From NCBI GenBank assembly GCA_033296725.1, contig MU857722.1, forward strand, positions 1 to 64,000: a stretch of DNA of 64,000 nt, written 5' to 3'. The notes beneath the pieces were generated by a model that was not told where the DNA came from, searched no databases, and was given only the letters and a program-made list of their open reading frames with translations. The translations under genes and the position numbers were made by a program. Shown here piece after piece: positions 1-11,445 of the stretch (position 1 is its first letter; each line of letters opens with the position of its first letter). This DNA is from Corynascus novoguineensis (Eukaryota; Ascomycota; Sordariomycetes; Sordariales; Chaetomiaceae).

Positions 1-824
1 GAGAGGGGGAGGTTGGGTTCTGGTCTCTGGTTTCTAGGCACGGGGGCATGGACTGGGGTGTCGGCGGAAAAAAAAGGAGGCGAACGAAGGAGCAAGGGCG
101 AATCAGGAGGGCCCGGTGGAGTGATATGTAGCATCGTATCACACTTACATGCATGGGTAACCGTCGCCGATGATGGGGATGGTCAATGACTTTGCAAAGT
201 TGGTCGGCTTGTACTCGTCTGCGCCAACCTCGGTGATGTAACCCATTGCTGCAATGTGCCGCAGTAATCGACCTGGATTATCACTCGGCTGTTAGCCGCG
301 ACATACATACGGTCCCGGGGTCAGGGTCGCTCGGAACGTGATGCAGAAATAATACATACCCAGCAAAGGGGGGTGGATGCCGAGTTTAGCAGCCAGGTCG
401 TCGGCCTTCTTAGCGCTACCTCCGTCTTCGGCCAGGAGGTGGAAGAGTCCAGTGTTGATGCCAATGGTAAACACGACAAGACAGGTTGGCTACATAGTAC
501 ATGACACAACCAAAACATCAGCATGGGACAATGTGGCTTGAGGCCTGATCAGTTTTGTTTGTGCCAGCTTACCTGCGCCCAGAGGTGTTTGATCATGGTC
601 TCCCTCGGGGTCTCGAGGGCGCGAACCAGGTCGCGAGCCCTTTCGAGCAGCTGCAGCCGGGCAGCGCTATCATCAGGGTTCAGGGCCTTACCGGCCGCTG
701 AGATGTCTTGGATCAGACCCGGTACCTTCGCCAGGTCATTCGGGCTCAGAGCGACCGCGATGTCGACTGCAGGCTCGCGGGGTTTGCCGTTCGCATGCCC
801 ATTACTGGTAGTGGTAGACGCCAT
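1..824 (-). CDS. O-methyltransferase, N-terminal part (truncated by window edge)
   Basis: Fungal SAM-dependent O-methyltransferase of the plant-COMT/AflP-like type, usually acting on polyketides or phenolics. Three exons are readable: 824-573, 489-360 and 272-149. Introns have GTAAGC, GTATGT and GTAAGT donors, and the frame is continuous across the first two joins. The protein starts MASTTTSNG. Exons 2 and 3 carry the dimerisation winged-helix of the family (GLFHLLAEDGG, then a leucine-rich RLLRHIAAMGYITEV stretch). The third intron opens at 148 and its acceptor is not clearly inside the window, so the SAM-binding and catalytic domain lies to the left. The start at 824 is the first ATG of the exon-1 frame that is followed by family-like sequence; an upstream in-frame ATG at 1142 gives unrelated residues. 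The substrate is unknown. Confidence 0.8.
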
Positions 825-3251
825 GTTGATCCTCAGGGGACTAGATGTTGACCGAAGCTGTAGTAAGAGAGAAGGGAAGATGAAGCTGAAACCGCAAAGT
901 CGTGTTTGGTACGAGTTCTCGAGAGAAAGGGGGCGCTCGGGATAGCCGACCTTTGAAGCTGCAGACGGGGAATCCTCGGGCTCGGGTCGGTAGACCCCCC
1001 CCTTGGGTCCCTGGTCGTTTAAGTGATGCGCTCCAAGCCCCTGGGACGAGACCAAGCCCGAGTCCCTGGTGCTCGCGCCAACATTTGCCGTGCTGGTAAC
1101 AGTCTCAAGTCGATAAAAGCCGCCCTGGTCACAGATCGACACACTTGTGATGTCTCGTCCAGTACACTAAGGGAAAGTCGTGTAATGTAGCGTAACATTA
1201 GCGTTACCTCAAGCCAGGATTCTCGGAGAAGCAGCCTCGCGGATGTGAACCGGTCGCCAAGGTCTGCCTGATGCCGACCGATTGGCGCGCCTGCGTCGCA
1301 TAGTTACGGTTGAGAGCGACGACCACACACGAATGTCACTCCGTACTGTGCTACAGGGGTTCCTTACTCCCAGGAAGAGTGAAAGGGATTGATGGGCCTC
1401 CACCGTCTTGCGACCCAGGACTGTTGATCCCTTGCGTTTTGTTACACAGTAAAGCAGCAAAAACACATGTAGCATCTTCATCAACCATGCAGGGTGATAC
1501 AGATTGTACGTAACCACATGTTGCGCCAGGAAAAGAGCCTCGTGAGGCTTAAAACTGTTGGTAACACAAATCGCACGCGAGGTGGCTTTTTTCGAAAGCC
1601 ACCCGAGATCTGAGCATGCCAGATTTTTTTTTTTCTCCCGCCCATCCAACGAGCTGGGCGTGGCTTGTGGCGCTCCAAATCTTACACTACGTTATCATTG
1701 TACCGTGTAGCGTTGACACAGCTGTACTGTATCTCATGCATTCGCAAGAAAAGTCCTCGACCTTTGAACTTAACGTTAGCGGAGTGTAGAGCTTGTCGAT
1801 TGAACAACAGCCCCTTTTTCCACGCTAACAGCGGAAGCCCTGTAACGGCTTCGCACGCGATTCGTCGACAGCAGACCCATGGAAAATAAGAAAACGTTGT
1901 TGGTTCGGAAATTGATATTCTGAACAAGGTACCGAATGGTTATGCAGAGAAAAGGACGCTAAGCGAGGCGGGGCCCTTGACAAATGAGTATACACTAGTG
2001 CAGAGGAGGCGAACCGTTCGCCAACCCCGCCCTTGGATGATAGGAACCTCTTGGAATTGGCCGGCTTGCTTAGCAAACATGTCCCGAGGGGACGGATGCG
2101 GCGAGCTGACCACGACACTAGCGCCGCGTTGTTTATCATAGTATACCTACAGAATTTCAGCACGTACCGATCTTACTAAGGATGTAAATGCCTCAAAATG
2201 TCGAATATAAGTTCACCCACGCTCACACAAAGTGGAGAGAGATCAGCAAGGAAAGATCATGGGCGCTCAAATGTACATTCACCATTTCCAACCACATCTG
2301 GAGAATCCGCGAATCAGCATGTTTTTTTTTTTAAGAGAGGGGTTCCTCTGTGCGGTAAGCCAGCGAGGGGTAATAATTAGTGTATGATCCCTCCTTCTTG
2401 CTGTGCCAGCAGACGGGGGTCACTTCTCAAGGGATCCTTGGAAACTAGAGGAATGCTAAACTCTGTGTTGCGCCCCCCAATCGTTCCCCGCGCCGCGGAA
2501 CTTAACGTACACTACATACATTAGCGTATTTTGTGATGATCCTTGCCGATGCCGATCGTTGAAGAAACGAGGAATGTCTTGCAACGTTTTTAGCATAATC
2601 AACCCTGAGAATCCTGGTATTTTTTTTTTCGAATTCACCCATGTTCTCAAACAACGCCGAGCGGTCGAGCACCCCTGGTGCACATCGGTTGCCCCCGTCG
2701 GCACCAAGAAAGTGACAGGCATGTTCCCTTCTGTGCGAGAAGCTTCCCTTTTCTCGTGACAAGGACCTCGCATACTCAGGTCACTCCTCTTGTTCGGAAA
2801 AAGGTACAGATTGGCAGTTTTGAAGCATGAGCCCCTGGACGGTAGAATGTCCCCTGACAGCTGGATTGTCTGTCATCAGCGACCGCTGCAGAAGAGGACT
2901 GCTAAATCCATGGGTAATAATCTCTGTTGCCCCGTGCACTTCTCAACGGCCGGATGTACAAAGTAGTAAGGAGAGGAAATATCTTGTCGTGTGAGCCCAC
3001 ACATGTCGTGCCAACTCTGTTTTCTCGTTCAGTCGTTGCTTCTTGTATCTCGACTCGGTCGACGTCTGGCTCCTATTGTAGAATCAGAACCGTCCTCGCC
3101 CTTCCCACACCACGACTCGAATAGCGACTTGGTTTCTTTTTCGTTAACCGAGAGAGCCTGCTTTGCTGTAATGTCTCTGGACTGATTCAACTCGTCGGAC
3201 TCGAACGAGACGCAAGGGCGTTATCAGAGACAAGAGCTTTCAACCGTCGCC
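825..3251. other. Intergenic, no gene recognised
   Basis: About 2.4 kb between the divergent O-methyltransferase and rhodopsin-type genes. Open frames up to 146 codons occur on both strands, but none has a recognisable domain, coding texture or splice-extended continuation. It holds several short T-runs and presumably both promoters. No repeat or RNA gene was seen. Confidence 0.5.
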
Positions 3252-4936
3252 ATGGCCGCCGCCAACCCTTCTGTGCCAGACCTCGTCGACCATGACAAAG
3301 GGCCGGCAATCCTGGCTACGTCCATTGCTGTGACGGTTCTCAGCACGCTGTTCGTGCTTTCCCGGCTCTTCACCCGCGGCTACCTCCTTGGCAAGATGTA
3401 TCTAGACGATTACTTCATGCTCGCGTCCATGGTACGTCTCTCTCAGCGCTCTTAGCACCCCCATGCGGTGTCTCAGTAATCCCCAAGGTTTCGACAGAGA
3501 TGCTGACACCGCCGGTTCCCAACTCAACAGCTCTGCGGCTGGGCTACCGTCGCCGTCACGTCCAGGGCGGTCGCATCTGGTAGCGGCCGCCACGCCGCCC
3601 TCCTTAGCGAGGAACAGCTCTCCGGGGCTCTTTTCTACACCATGGTCGCGTTTTGCCCGGGCATCTTGTCTTTTGGCCTGCCCAAGCTGGCCGTCGTGGC
3701 GCTTTTGACGCGTATGATGAACCCCTCGCGGCTCCATGCCGCCTTCATGTGGTTCCTTGCCATCTTTTGCCAGCTGAGCTTGATGGGCTGCGTGGGCATC
3801 CTCTTTGGACAGTGCACTCCTACCCGTGCTATGTGGACCATAGGCATGGAGCGTACGTGCATCGACCCATGGATCTTGGTGAAATACTCCATCTACGCCG
3901 GTTGTGAGTTGCTCCCTTTGTCTTTTATTCTCTACGATGGAGTTTTCCAAGAAGCAGGCAATAAATGCCACAACCGTGGTCTGTAGTAGAATATTTGGCT
4001 GACTCTTGTCTTTTTTTTTTATTTTATTTCTACAGCCTTCTCCGCATTTGTCGATCTCTACTTTGCCTTTTACCCTGCGCTCGTCCTCTTCAACCTTCAA
4101 ATGAACATCAAGAAAAAGATAGCACTTTCCTTTGCGTTGGGAATTGGTTCAGTGTGAGTTCTTACCACAGTTCCCGACCAGCCAGGACATAGCATTTTTA
4201 ACCGAGTTCACCCCAGGGCCGGCATTGTTGCCATCTACAAGTGCACACGGATTCCTGGTCTTGCCAGTCCCGATTTTGTCTGTAAGTCATTCCAAGTACC
4301 TCAAGCCAACGGAAAACGCGCTGTCATTCATCTGAGACCAGACTGACCAAACATTTCGCAGATGATACGGCCGATCTCACCATCTGGACGGCGTAAGCTT
4401 TCCACTCTACTCCCTTTCGCGCCTCGACCGGTGACTCGTTCCGCAACTAACCCTAGCAATTCAACAGCATCGAAGGTTCAACCATCATGATCGCCGCCTC
4501 GATTCCGATCCTGAAGCCCTTGACGGACTTCATTCTCGGCCGCCGCACCTTCTCGTCCAACCGGTCACACAATCGATATGAGAAGCACTCGCAATCGCGA
4601 AGCGGGCAAGTCGCGTCTGACATGGAGCTCTCGGGGACTGGTAGCCGTTTCCGCCGGGGCGGCAAGCCCAAGGACCCCATGGCCATCACGCAGTTTGACA
4701 CAGTCGTCGACAACTCAGGCCTGAGCGGCGACGAGGAATCGGGACGCAAGAGCGACGCGCACGACAGCCAAACCAACATCGTCACCAAACCGGACAACGA
4801 CTCATTCCCGCTCCAGTCGCTGCCGGCGCGGCCGCCGAGCGGGGCCATAGTAAGGACGGACCACGTCACCGTCACGAGTACCTACGGGGCTCCGGGGCAG
4901 AACCAAGCTCCCCGCCCAGTGCATCGCTGGTCGTAG
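3252..4936 (+). CDS. Fungal rhodopsin-type (SAT4/PTH11-like) integral membrane protein
   Basis: Seven-helix plasma-membrane protein of the Fung_rhodopsin family, often called PTH11-like receptors. The specific role is unknown. Six exons: 3252-3431, 3531-3903, 4036-4153, 4217-4281, 4362-4392 and 4468-4936. They total 1236 nt and encode 411 aa. All five joins keep frame and use good donors (GTACGT, GTGAGT, GTGAGT, GTAAGT, GTAAGC). Family features seen are the first helix followed by the L-D-D-Y motif (YLDDYFMLASM), the cysteine pair around GQCTPTRAMW and TCIDPWI, the late helix with VDLYFAFYP, and VAIYK before the sixth helix. The cytosolic tail from about residue 275 is hydrophilic and low complexity. 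It lacks an N-terminal CFEM domain, which separates it from Pth11 itself. Confidence 0.85.
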
Positions 4937-5271
4937 TTGATGTTCTTCGAAGGGATACCGACGTCTGTTGCGCTGCTTAGCAGAGCGTTGAAACTGACGA
5001 ACGAAGAAACATTGCGCATTCTTATTAAAACGGGCTCGGCCTTCTAATCCTGACGCTCATGTAATGTTAGCCATTTTGAAATTGGGATTGGGATTGGGGT
5101 TGGGACTGGAACTAGGGCTACAACACCAGGCGCCGGCAGGCCGGGTAACATAACGAAGAAAGGACCCGGTTATCTGGAAATGAAATTTTGACATACAGGC
5201 GCTGAAGCTTTGATCGGGCATTCTGTACAGGGTACGGAGCAGATGTATTATAAGTTCACATTCACACACAT
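4937..5271. other. Intergenic, 3' flank and transposon flank
   Basis: Contains the 3' end of the rhodopsin-type gene and then degenerate GGGATT-type short tandem sequence near 5078-5105. No gene was seen before the transposon's TA target site. Confidence 0.5.
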
Positions 5272-5273
5272 TA

Positions 5274-6660
5274 CAGTCGGGTGCCAAAAGTATGGGGCCA
5301 CCCCACACGCTTTAAAGAGTTTCGCGACACACGCGTACACTACTTCTTCTTTCACACGCAACAACTCATCGAGATGGGGATCAATTTAGACGATTTCGCC
5401 AGTAAATTGACGGCAAACCATGGCCATAACAAGGAATTGAGCCCTCAGTTGCGTCTTGCAATTTGCGCGCTTGTAGCTACAGGTCGAAGCGAGCGGTCCC
5501 TAGCCAGCCTCTTCGGCGTCTCTCGACACGCGATACACCATGCCGTCGAACTCTGGGAAACTCACAACACATTCGAATCTCGACCTCGAACCGGCCGTCC
5601 ACAGGCACTAACACGAAAAGAAAAGCGAAACATCGTTCGGATGGTAAAAAAGGGCCGACATTTGACCTTAAAAGCCCTAGTTGACAGGGTTGGTATAGGA
5701 GTCTCCCTGACAACCATTCGACGATGCCTCTAAGCCGGCAACCTACGAAAATGGCGTGTAAAGAAGAGGATTCCTTTGACAAGAGAGCTAGCAAAAGACC
5801 GGTACAAGTTTGCATATAAATGGCTATAGAATACTGACGAATTGTTGTGTGTGAGGGTTGCCAAAAATACTGATACTTTAGACACTTCTAACCATCTTAA
5901 ACCATGTTTTCTGACGAGTGTTCCTGTCAAAATAACACTTCAAATCCAACTGCCTGGGTATTCCGGCTTCCATCTGAGAAGTTCGACCGTCGATCCGCCA
6001 ACCTACAGAACCATATGAGGGCTAACATCACTATCATGGTGTGGGGATATATCTGGAAGGGGGGGCGGAGTGACCTTGTTGTGATGCAACGCGATGAGGG
6101 CACCCCGCGCCGTGGATATATAGCCCAATCGTACCAGAAGGCTCTAGATGAGGGCCTTCTACCCTTTTATGACGAGACTCGGCGTTTCCAACAAGATAAC
6201 GCCACTATTCACGTCGCCGCATCAACCGAACAGTGGCTCCAACAGCGGAAGATTTCTTGGATTGATTGGCCCGCACATAGCCCTGATTTGAACCCGATCG
6301 AAAACGTCTGGTCGCTTCTTAAGAGGAGGATTACTCGGATGTACCTAGATCTATGGAATCTGAAGCAAAACAGGTTAGATATTGAAGAGTTTACCAGGTG
6401 CCTACGGGCGGCTTGGTGGGATATAGATCAGAGGCAAATTGACGGGCTGATCGATGGGATGCCGCGCCGTTTGGCTGCGGTCAAAAAAGTCAAGGGTTGG
6501 TATACAAAATATTGAAGCCCAGAATGAGAGCTTCTATCAGATACAATCAGGTTTCCTGCATCTTGCGTAGCTGTTTAGATCTTGGATGTTAAAATAGGCA
6601 GGTTAAAATGTAAGTGGCTGGGAAATGTGGGGTAGACCCCAGACTTTTGGCACCCTGCTG
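5274..6660 (+). mobile_element. Tc1/mariner (DD34E) DNA transposon, inactive copy
   Basis: A complete 1387-bp element. Its left end reads CAGTCGGGTGCCAAAAGT and the inverted right end reads CAGCAGGGTGCCAAAAGT. The similarity continues for about 34 bp with a few mismatches and one indel. Both ends are flanked by TA (5272-5273 and 6661-6662), the target duplication expected of Tc1/mariner insertion. It carries one interrupted transposase gene in the + direction. The element lies between two membrane-protein genes and does not interrupt either. Confidence 0.93.
5374..6515 (+). pseudogene. Tc1-type transposase, broken by stops and a frameshift
   Basis: The N-terminal part (from the ATG at 5374) has a paired-type helix-turn-helix: ELSPQLRLAI, then GVSRHAIHHAV, then a TGRPQALT linker. 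The C-terminal part, in another frame from about 5904, has the DDE catalytic core: the first Asp in FSDECS, the second in FQQDNATIH, and Glu in NPIENVW. There are 34 residues between the second Asp and the Glu, i.e. DD34E. The pieces are separated by TAA at 5731-5733, TAG at 5827-5829 and a frame change before 5904, so the copy cannot make an active enzyme. The catalytic residues are still intact, so decay is probably recent. Confidence 0.92.
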
Positions 6661-6662
6661 TA

Positions 6663-7221
6663 ACTACCTGACCCTGGAGAGAAGTTTAAAGGGGGGTTGG
6701 AGGGTTAGGGTTGGCAGTATCAATTTGGCCAGGCTTTTTGCCAAGGCCAAGAACAACAAAGAAGGGTCCGCTTTTCAACAGTTCAATGGTCGCCCGAGTG
6801 TGGTGATGACATCATGCCCTGACGCAAGCCCAGAGTGAGTTGAATGTCTTGCGCCTGGATGCGGCCATGGCCAACGCCGGCGTTCGAGGCACATCAATCC
6901 ACGTCATATTTGATCCGACTGCAGTTCTGGGTCACGGTTCCGTCGCTTCGCTCCATACCAAGAATGTAAAGAGAAGGTTGCGAGCCATGGCACACATCAT
7001 GGGTCACTGTCATGACAATTTGCACAGCGTTGCATTTTTTTTCTCTTTCCTCTTTGCTCTTTTATCAAGCCAACACCTATAACCCTGAATCCAAGCTTGT
7101 TTACATTAGTTAGAAACACTTTTTATGTTTGCTCTCCCAAAATACCTAACCTCAATCGGCTTCCCAATTGCAAAATAATTCCCAAGGCTCAGGGCGAAAG
7201 CAAACAACGACACAAACAAAT
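6663..7221. other. Intergenic, promoter side of 7222 gene
   Basis: Follows the transposon. It contains a pyrimidine-rich stretch near 7036-7070 typical of fungal promoters. No gene was recognised. Confidence 0.5.
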
Positions 7222-8331
7222 ATGACCAACCAAGCTAAAGAGAAGGACGAGTGCAAAGATCCACCCCGGCCCTTGACTCCCGACACGAGCACCCCTTCAG
7301 TTGCCGTCGTCTCTTCTTCGACCTCACACGCACCCGCCGCCCATGCCTCCGCCGGTGACCCCGTCGACTTTGACGAACTTCCGGGCCTCCCGCGGCTGCG
7401 GTACCGCATCCTCGACTACAAGGCAAAGCTGTCGGTGGTGGTGTTCCTGCTAGTGCTCGAGTCGAGCTTGCTGCCAATCTCGCTATACTACGGTCTTGTA
7501 CTAGGCACAACGCTGCGCCATGGCATCGTCTTCGCCATCATCACGTCCTTCTTTGGCATTGTCACGGGCATTGAATTCGGCTTGCGTTGCCTCAAGCTCA
7601 TCTGGATGGGGGACAAGTACCGGCCACGCGGCGGCACTCGTTGGTCGTTCGATTTCACCCACTGGACCCTCTCCTTCGGCTACACTGTCATGACCGCCAT
7701 CCTCATCGGTGCATCCATCCCTCACAACCCGCTCGTCCGCCCGCTCGCCATTCCCGTCTCGCTGTTTTTCATTCAGATAGGCTGCCAACTCGTCTGGGCG
7801 GGGTGGATGAGCCGGACGGGCCGCCCTGCGCCCTGCAAGATCAGCTCGGTGCCCAAAGGCGGGCCGGTACCGCCGCTGGTGCTGACAATTGTCGAGGACA
7901 TCGTCGGCGTTGACGGCGCCGGGGGGCGCGAGTACAGGGACAGCCTGTTGGCCCGGTACGAGGTCAGCCCGCGGTTCAGGTACATGATTGCGCAGCAGAA
8001 CTGGTTCTGGGCCATCGGCGCGCTCATCGACGGAATTGGTACCATGGTGGTCATCTGGACGGTGCCCGAGAAGGTGGCCTATGGTGTTGGTACGTGACAG
8101 CCCTCTTCTCCTCTCATCTTTTTTTTTCCCTTTCTCGCTAGGGGCAAAGCATTTTCGCTGACAGGATACACCCGTCCAGGCTGGGGAAGCCCGTTAATAT
8201 TCGTTATCATATGGACCACCATCTCGGTCCACTGGGTGCGCCGCTCACTCAGACGCGAAAAGGAGCTCTGGCGAGCAGAGCACCAGCAGGAAAAACCAAG
8301 GGGCTCGGTCAATACTCAACAGACAACTTGA
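7222..8331 (+). CDS. Uncharacterised fungal multipass membrane protein
   Basis: Two exons (7222-8089 and 8180-8331) encode 339 aa. The start is the first ATG of the frame, MTNQAKEKDE. The intron has a GTACGT donor and a CCAG acceptor, and the join reads YGVGWGSPL. After a 60-residue hydrophilic Ser/Thr/Pro/Ala-rich N-terminus come about six membrane segments. Conserved-looking blocks include PGLPRLRYRILDYKAKLSV, EFGLRCLKLIW and EDIVGVDGAGG. The C-terminus is basic (VRRSLRREKELWRAEH). I believe relatives in other ascomycetes are annotated only as unknown or receptor-like membrane proteins; no function is assigned here. Confidence 0.8.
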
Positions 8332-9373
8332 TACTACATCACGTCGGGACGTGCGTTTACAAAATCGCCCCGTACATCCGCCGGCGCTATCAGCACGCTT
8401 TTCCTAGCTGTCATGTGAGGGCCGGTATACCGCCCGGGCCTGCAGCGCAATATTCGACGTCAGCTTGACATGCCCCCTCCGGATGGCTTATCTCTGTCAA
8501 TGCTACCCACTGCATCCGGCCGGATCGGTGTCAAGTTCGATTTATCTCCTGATGGCGAGCACTCTGGTGGAGACACACGTTCATCCCCGCGGTTACAGTT
8601 CTCGCTTGGGACTCATGAGCAAATATCTTCACTGAAATAGAAGCATCATGCCGGAAGTTGTGGGCCGAGGAATCCCCTCCCGCCCTGTCCGTTGTGGTTA
8701 CCGAAGGCCGTGCAGACGGCGCCCTAAGGGGAAGAGGAAAAAGGGGGGGGGGGCAAATGTTGAGCGAAGTGGGATTCTTCTTATATGGCTGTGGTCTGGA
8801 AAGAATAAGCCGCGCTCGGGAAGCCTCTTCGTCTCAACTTTGTTTCCATTGTCCCAAGGATTTGGCGAACGACTCAACGTCGACCCATATCCCATATGCG
8901 CCGTGTTGGTGGAAAGGTTTAGGCGTACTATACCATATCTGCTCAGAGAGCAGACCAAGACTAAAGCCATGACGGAGGATATTTTGAGAATCTCTCACAA
9001 TTTCGTGGTGCCCGGGTAGCCGGCAGATGGTAAATTCATTAGAGGGTAACATGGATTTCTTGAGGCGACTCAGGATAGAAGAGGTCGGATTGCATATTCG
9101 ACTGGCTGCGTAGTAGAATACTCGGCTAGAAAACTAGATATTTTGTGAAACCAATGACGGTCTCGATCGCAGAAAAACGTGAGTGTCAATGATATGTTCT
9201 CTCGCAGTCCCATTGTTTAGGGAAACTTTAGTTAACGTTAATTAAATGATATTAAACTGTCGGATGTCAGCGCCGAAATTTCGTCAGCACTGCCGCTATG
9301 CTCTATATATAGCGGCAGAGAGCTGCCTCAACTAAGTGCCCCCCAATCTAAACACATTCCTCATCACTCTTTT
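8332..9373. other. Intergenic, no gene recognised
   Basis: Lies between convergent genes. The ORF at 8648-9019 crosses a poly-G tract near 8743-8752 and looks non-coding. The segment 9220-9310 is AT-rich, with TTAACGTTAATTAA-like sequence. No RNA or repeat was identified. Confidence 0.5.
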
Positions 9374-10324
9374 TTAAAGCTTGTTCCGCAGATCCTGCTG
9401 CGCCAGGAAGCGCCTCAGATTGTCCACAATGAGCTCCTCGGCCCCCTGTGGCCGGCCCCCGGCAGCGTGCGGCGACAGGATCAGATTCTTGGCCCCGTAC
9501 AGCTTGTTGCCCTCGGGCAGCGGCTCTTGCTCAAACACATCGAGCGCAGCGCCGCCGATTTCGCCCTTCTCGAGCGCGTCAAATAGTGCGTCCTCGTCGA
9601 CCGACGACCCCCGCCCCACGTTGACGACCCAGGCGTGCTTGGGCAGCAGGCGCAGCCGCTCGGCATTGAGAGCGTGCCTCGTAGACGCATCTCCAGGGAG
9701 AATCATGACGAGGGCGTCCGTCTCGGGCAGTAGGCGGGGTAGGCTGTCCTCAGAAAAGACCTCGATGCCGCCGCGGACACCGGGGGAGCGGGCGACGCCC
9801 CGGACAGTGGCACCCAAGCCGGTGAGATGGGGCGTCAGGCACTTGGCGATGTTGCCGAACCCCCAGATGAGCACGCGAGCGTCGCGCAAGGTACGGAATG
9901 TGCCCGGCTCGCGGTCCGGCTGCGGCCCTCCTAGATGGCCTGGCCATTGCCCCCGCAGTTGGTAGTCACGCATCTCGTAGAAGCGCCGGGCCGCGTTGAG
10001 CAGCAGGCCCAGTGTATGCTCGGCTACGGTGCGGTCATGTAGGCCTGAACCCGTCGTCACCTGGACCCGCGACGTGTCGAAGCCAGCCGCGAGCACGTCG
10101 TTGGGCCCTGCGGCGAGCGACTGGATCCACCGGAGCTGGTGCAGGTTCTTGGCCGCGAAGGAGAGGTTGGCGGGGCTGTTGGCCCAGGTGACGAGAATCT
10201 CAGCATCGAGGAGGTCGGCGGGGAGGGTTGGCGCTTTGGCGTCGTAGGCGTGGAGAGTGACGGTGGGGAAGCCCGAGATAAGGGCGGGGTCGAGTCGGAG
10301 GGTGGTCGGATAGAGGAGTTTCAT
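9374..10324 (-). CDS. D-isomer-specific 2-hydroxyacid dehydrogenase family protein
   Basis: Single-exon, 316-aa NAD(P)-dependent oxidoreductase reducing 2-keto acids to D-2-hydroxy acids (GhrA/GhrB, hydroxypyruvate/glyoxylate reductase-like). The Rossmann region carries VLIWGFGNIAK (Gly-x-Gly-x-x motif). The active-site Arg lies in VNVGRGSSVDEDAL, the Glu in DVFEQEPLP and the His in LILSPHAAGG. All three catalytic residues are present, and the length is usual for the family. The true substrate cannot be read from sequence. It stands alone, with no operon-like partner. Confidence 0.9.
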   Translation of the reverse strand: MKLLYPTTLRLDPALISGFPTVTLHAYDAKAPTLPADLLDAEILVTWANSPANLSFAAKNLHQLRWIQSLAAGPNDVLAAGFDTSRVQVTTGSGLHDRTVAEHTLGLLLNAARRFYEMRDYQLRGQWPGHLGGPQPDREPGTFRTLRDARVLIWGFGNIAKCLTPHLTGLGATVRGVARSPGVRGGIEVFSEDSLPRLLPETDALVMILPGDASTRHALNAERLRLLPKHAWVVNVGRGSSVDEDALFDALEKGEIGGAALDVFEQEPLPEGNKLYGAKNLILSPHAAGGRPQGAEELIVDNLRRFLAQQDLRNKL

Positions 10325-11445
10325 TGTGGGCGGTTCTGGTTTTGGGGTGTTTCTCGTACGAGAGAAGGACTGGAAAAGAGGCGAAGAGGGATCGGTACCT
10401 TTTATTATGAGACTGCCGCTTGGTTGGCTTCGACGCGGGGCAAAGCAAGCCGAGTGTAGTCCCGTTGGAGAAGCATCTCTTCGGCCCGTGGGGGGCGGTG
10501 GGGGAGGCTCCGCTGTCGGTCGAGATCACGGCGGCCAACTGTGGGTGCTTTACCAGGCAAATCGGTTGCCGCATTGGTCTCCCAATCAGGCCTCCTCGGT
10601 GAATCATTGGTGGAACAATGCGGCCCACGGCACTTCGTACCTGTCAAGTGTTCCCCAGTTCAGGGACCCAGGGTTGACAGACAGTGAGTTAGTCTTACAA
10701 GTACGGGTGGAAAAAGCGCCTTTCTTGTTCTCGATCAATCCTTTCTCTTCGTTCATGTTCGCACTCGAATCGACAGAATCGGTTTCAATGCATTCTTCGA
10801 GCCAGGAATGGCAAACAAGTGCACTTCTCCAGAGAGGCAGATGGCCCCAAACTGGGAGGACTTTATTAAGAGGTTTCTGCCTCTGTTATGCCAGATAAAA
10901 GAAAAGATGGCGTCCATGCTCGTGCGTGGTTGTCATATGTCCTGGAAGACTCCTCGTTGATATCAGGGCTCAAAGTATTGTATCAAGTGCGTCGCTTGCG
11001 TTCTTTCCACAATTTGCTCCGCCAATTTGCCAGGGAATGCTCGGAGGTTTAAGTTGAGTAGAGCCAAAACAGATACTCGTGAAAACCCAAAAGTGTTCTT
11101 GAGCTTTGATTTGAGCAGGCACCTTCTTTTGCAGAATTTTGGTCAGTCTGTCGCGTTTGTGGCGATGATTGTGAGTGCCAGGGGAGGTCGCGGCTTTTTT
11201 TTCCCTCGCGCAATCGAAATACAGAAGAAGCTGGAGGGCACCCCACTTGGTGCTTGGTAACTGCCCCGCGCACCGGTATCGCGTCTGGCAGGTGCCCCTC
11301 AATTAAGTTTTCTCGCGTGAAGAGTCATCCACTCAGCAAACTGAACTTTCCTAGAGTACTTTATTCTCACAGCAGATTTTCCAGAGTCACTACAGTCGGC
11401 CTCCACATTGCTGAGTCTCGGCAATTGCTTCCCCTCTGGACCAGA
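10325..11445. other. Intergenic, divergent promoter region
   Basis: Lies between the divergent dehydrogenase and SAICAR synthase genes. The ORF at 10326-10898 (190 codons) has no recognisable motif and is rejected as coding. Both promoters presumably lie here. Confidence 0.5.

Noticed and set aside
1209..1649. 146-codon minus-strand ORF
   Set aside because: No recognisable motif, and the T/A-run content argues against coding.
5078..5105. Telomere-like GGGATT repeats
   Set aside because: Units are degenerate and differ from TTAGGG; few copies and not at a contig end.
10326..10898. 190-codon + strand ORF upstream of SAICAR synthase
   Set aside because: No domain, odd composition and no splice-extended continuation. 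Treated as promoter DNA.
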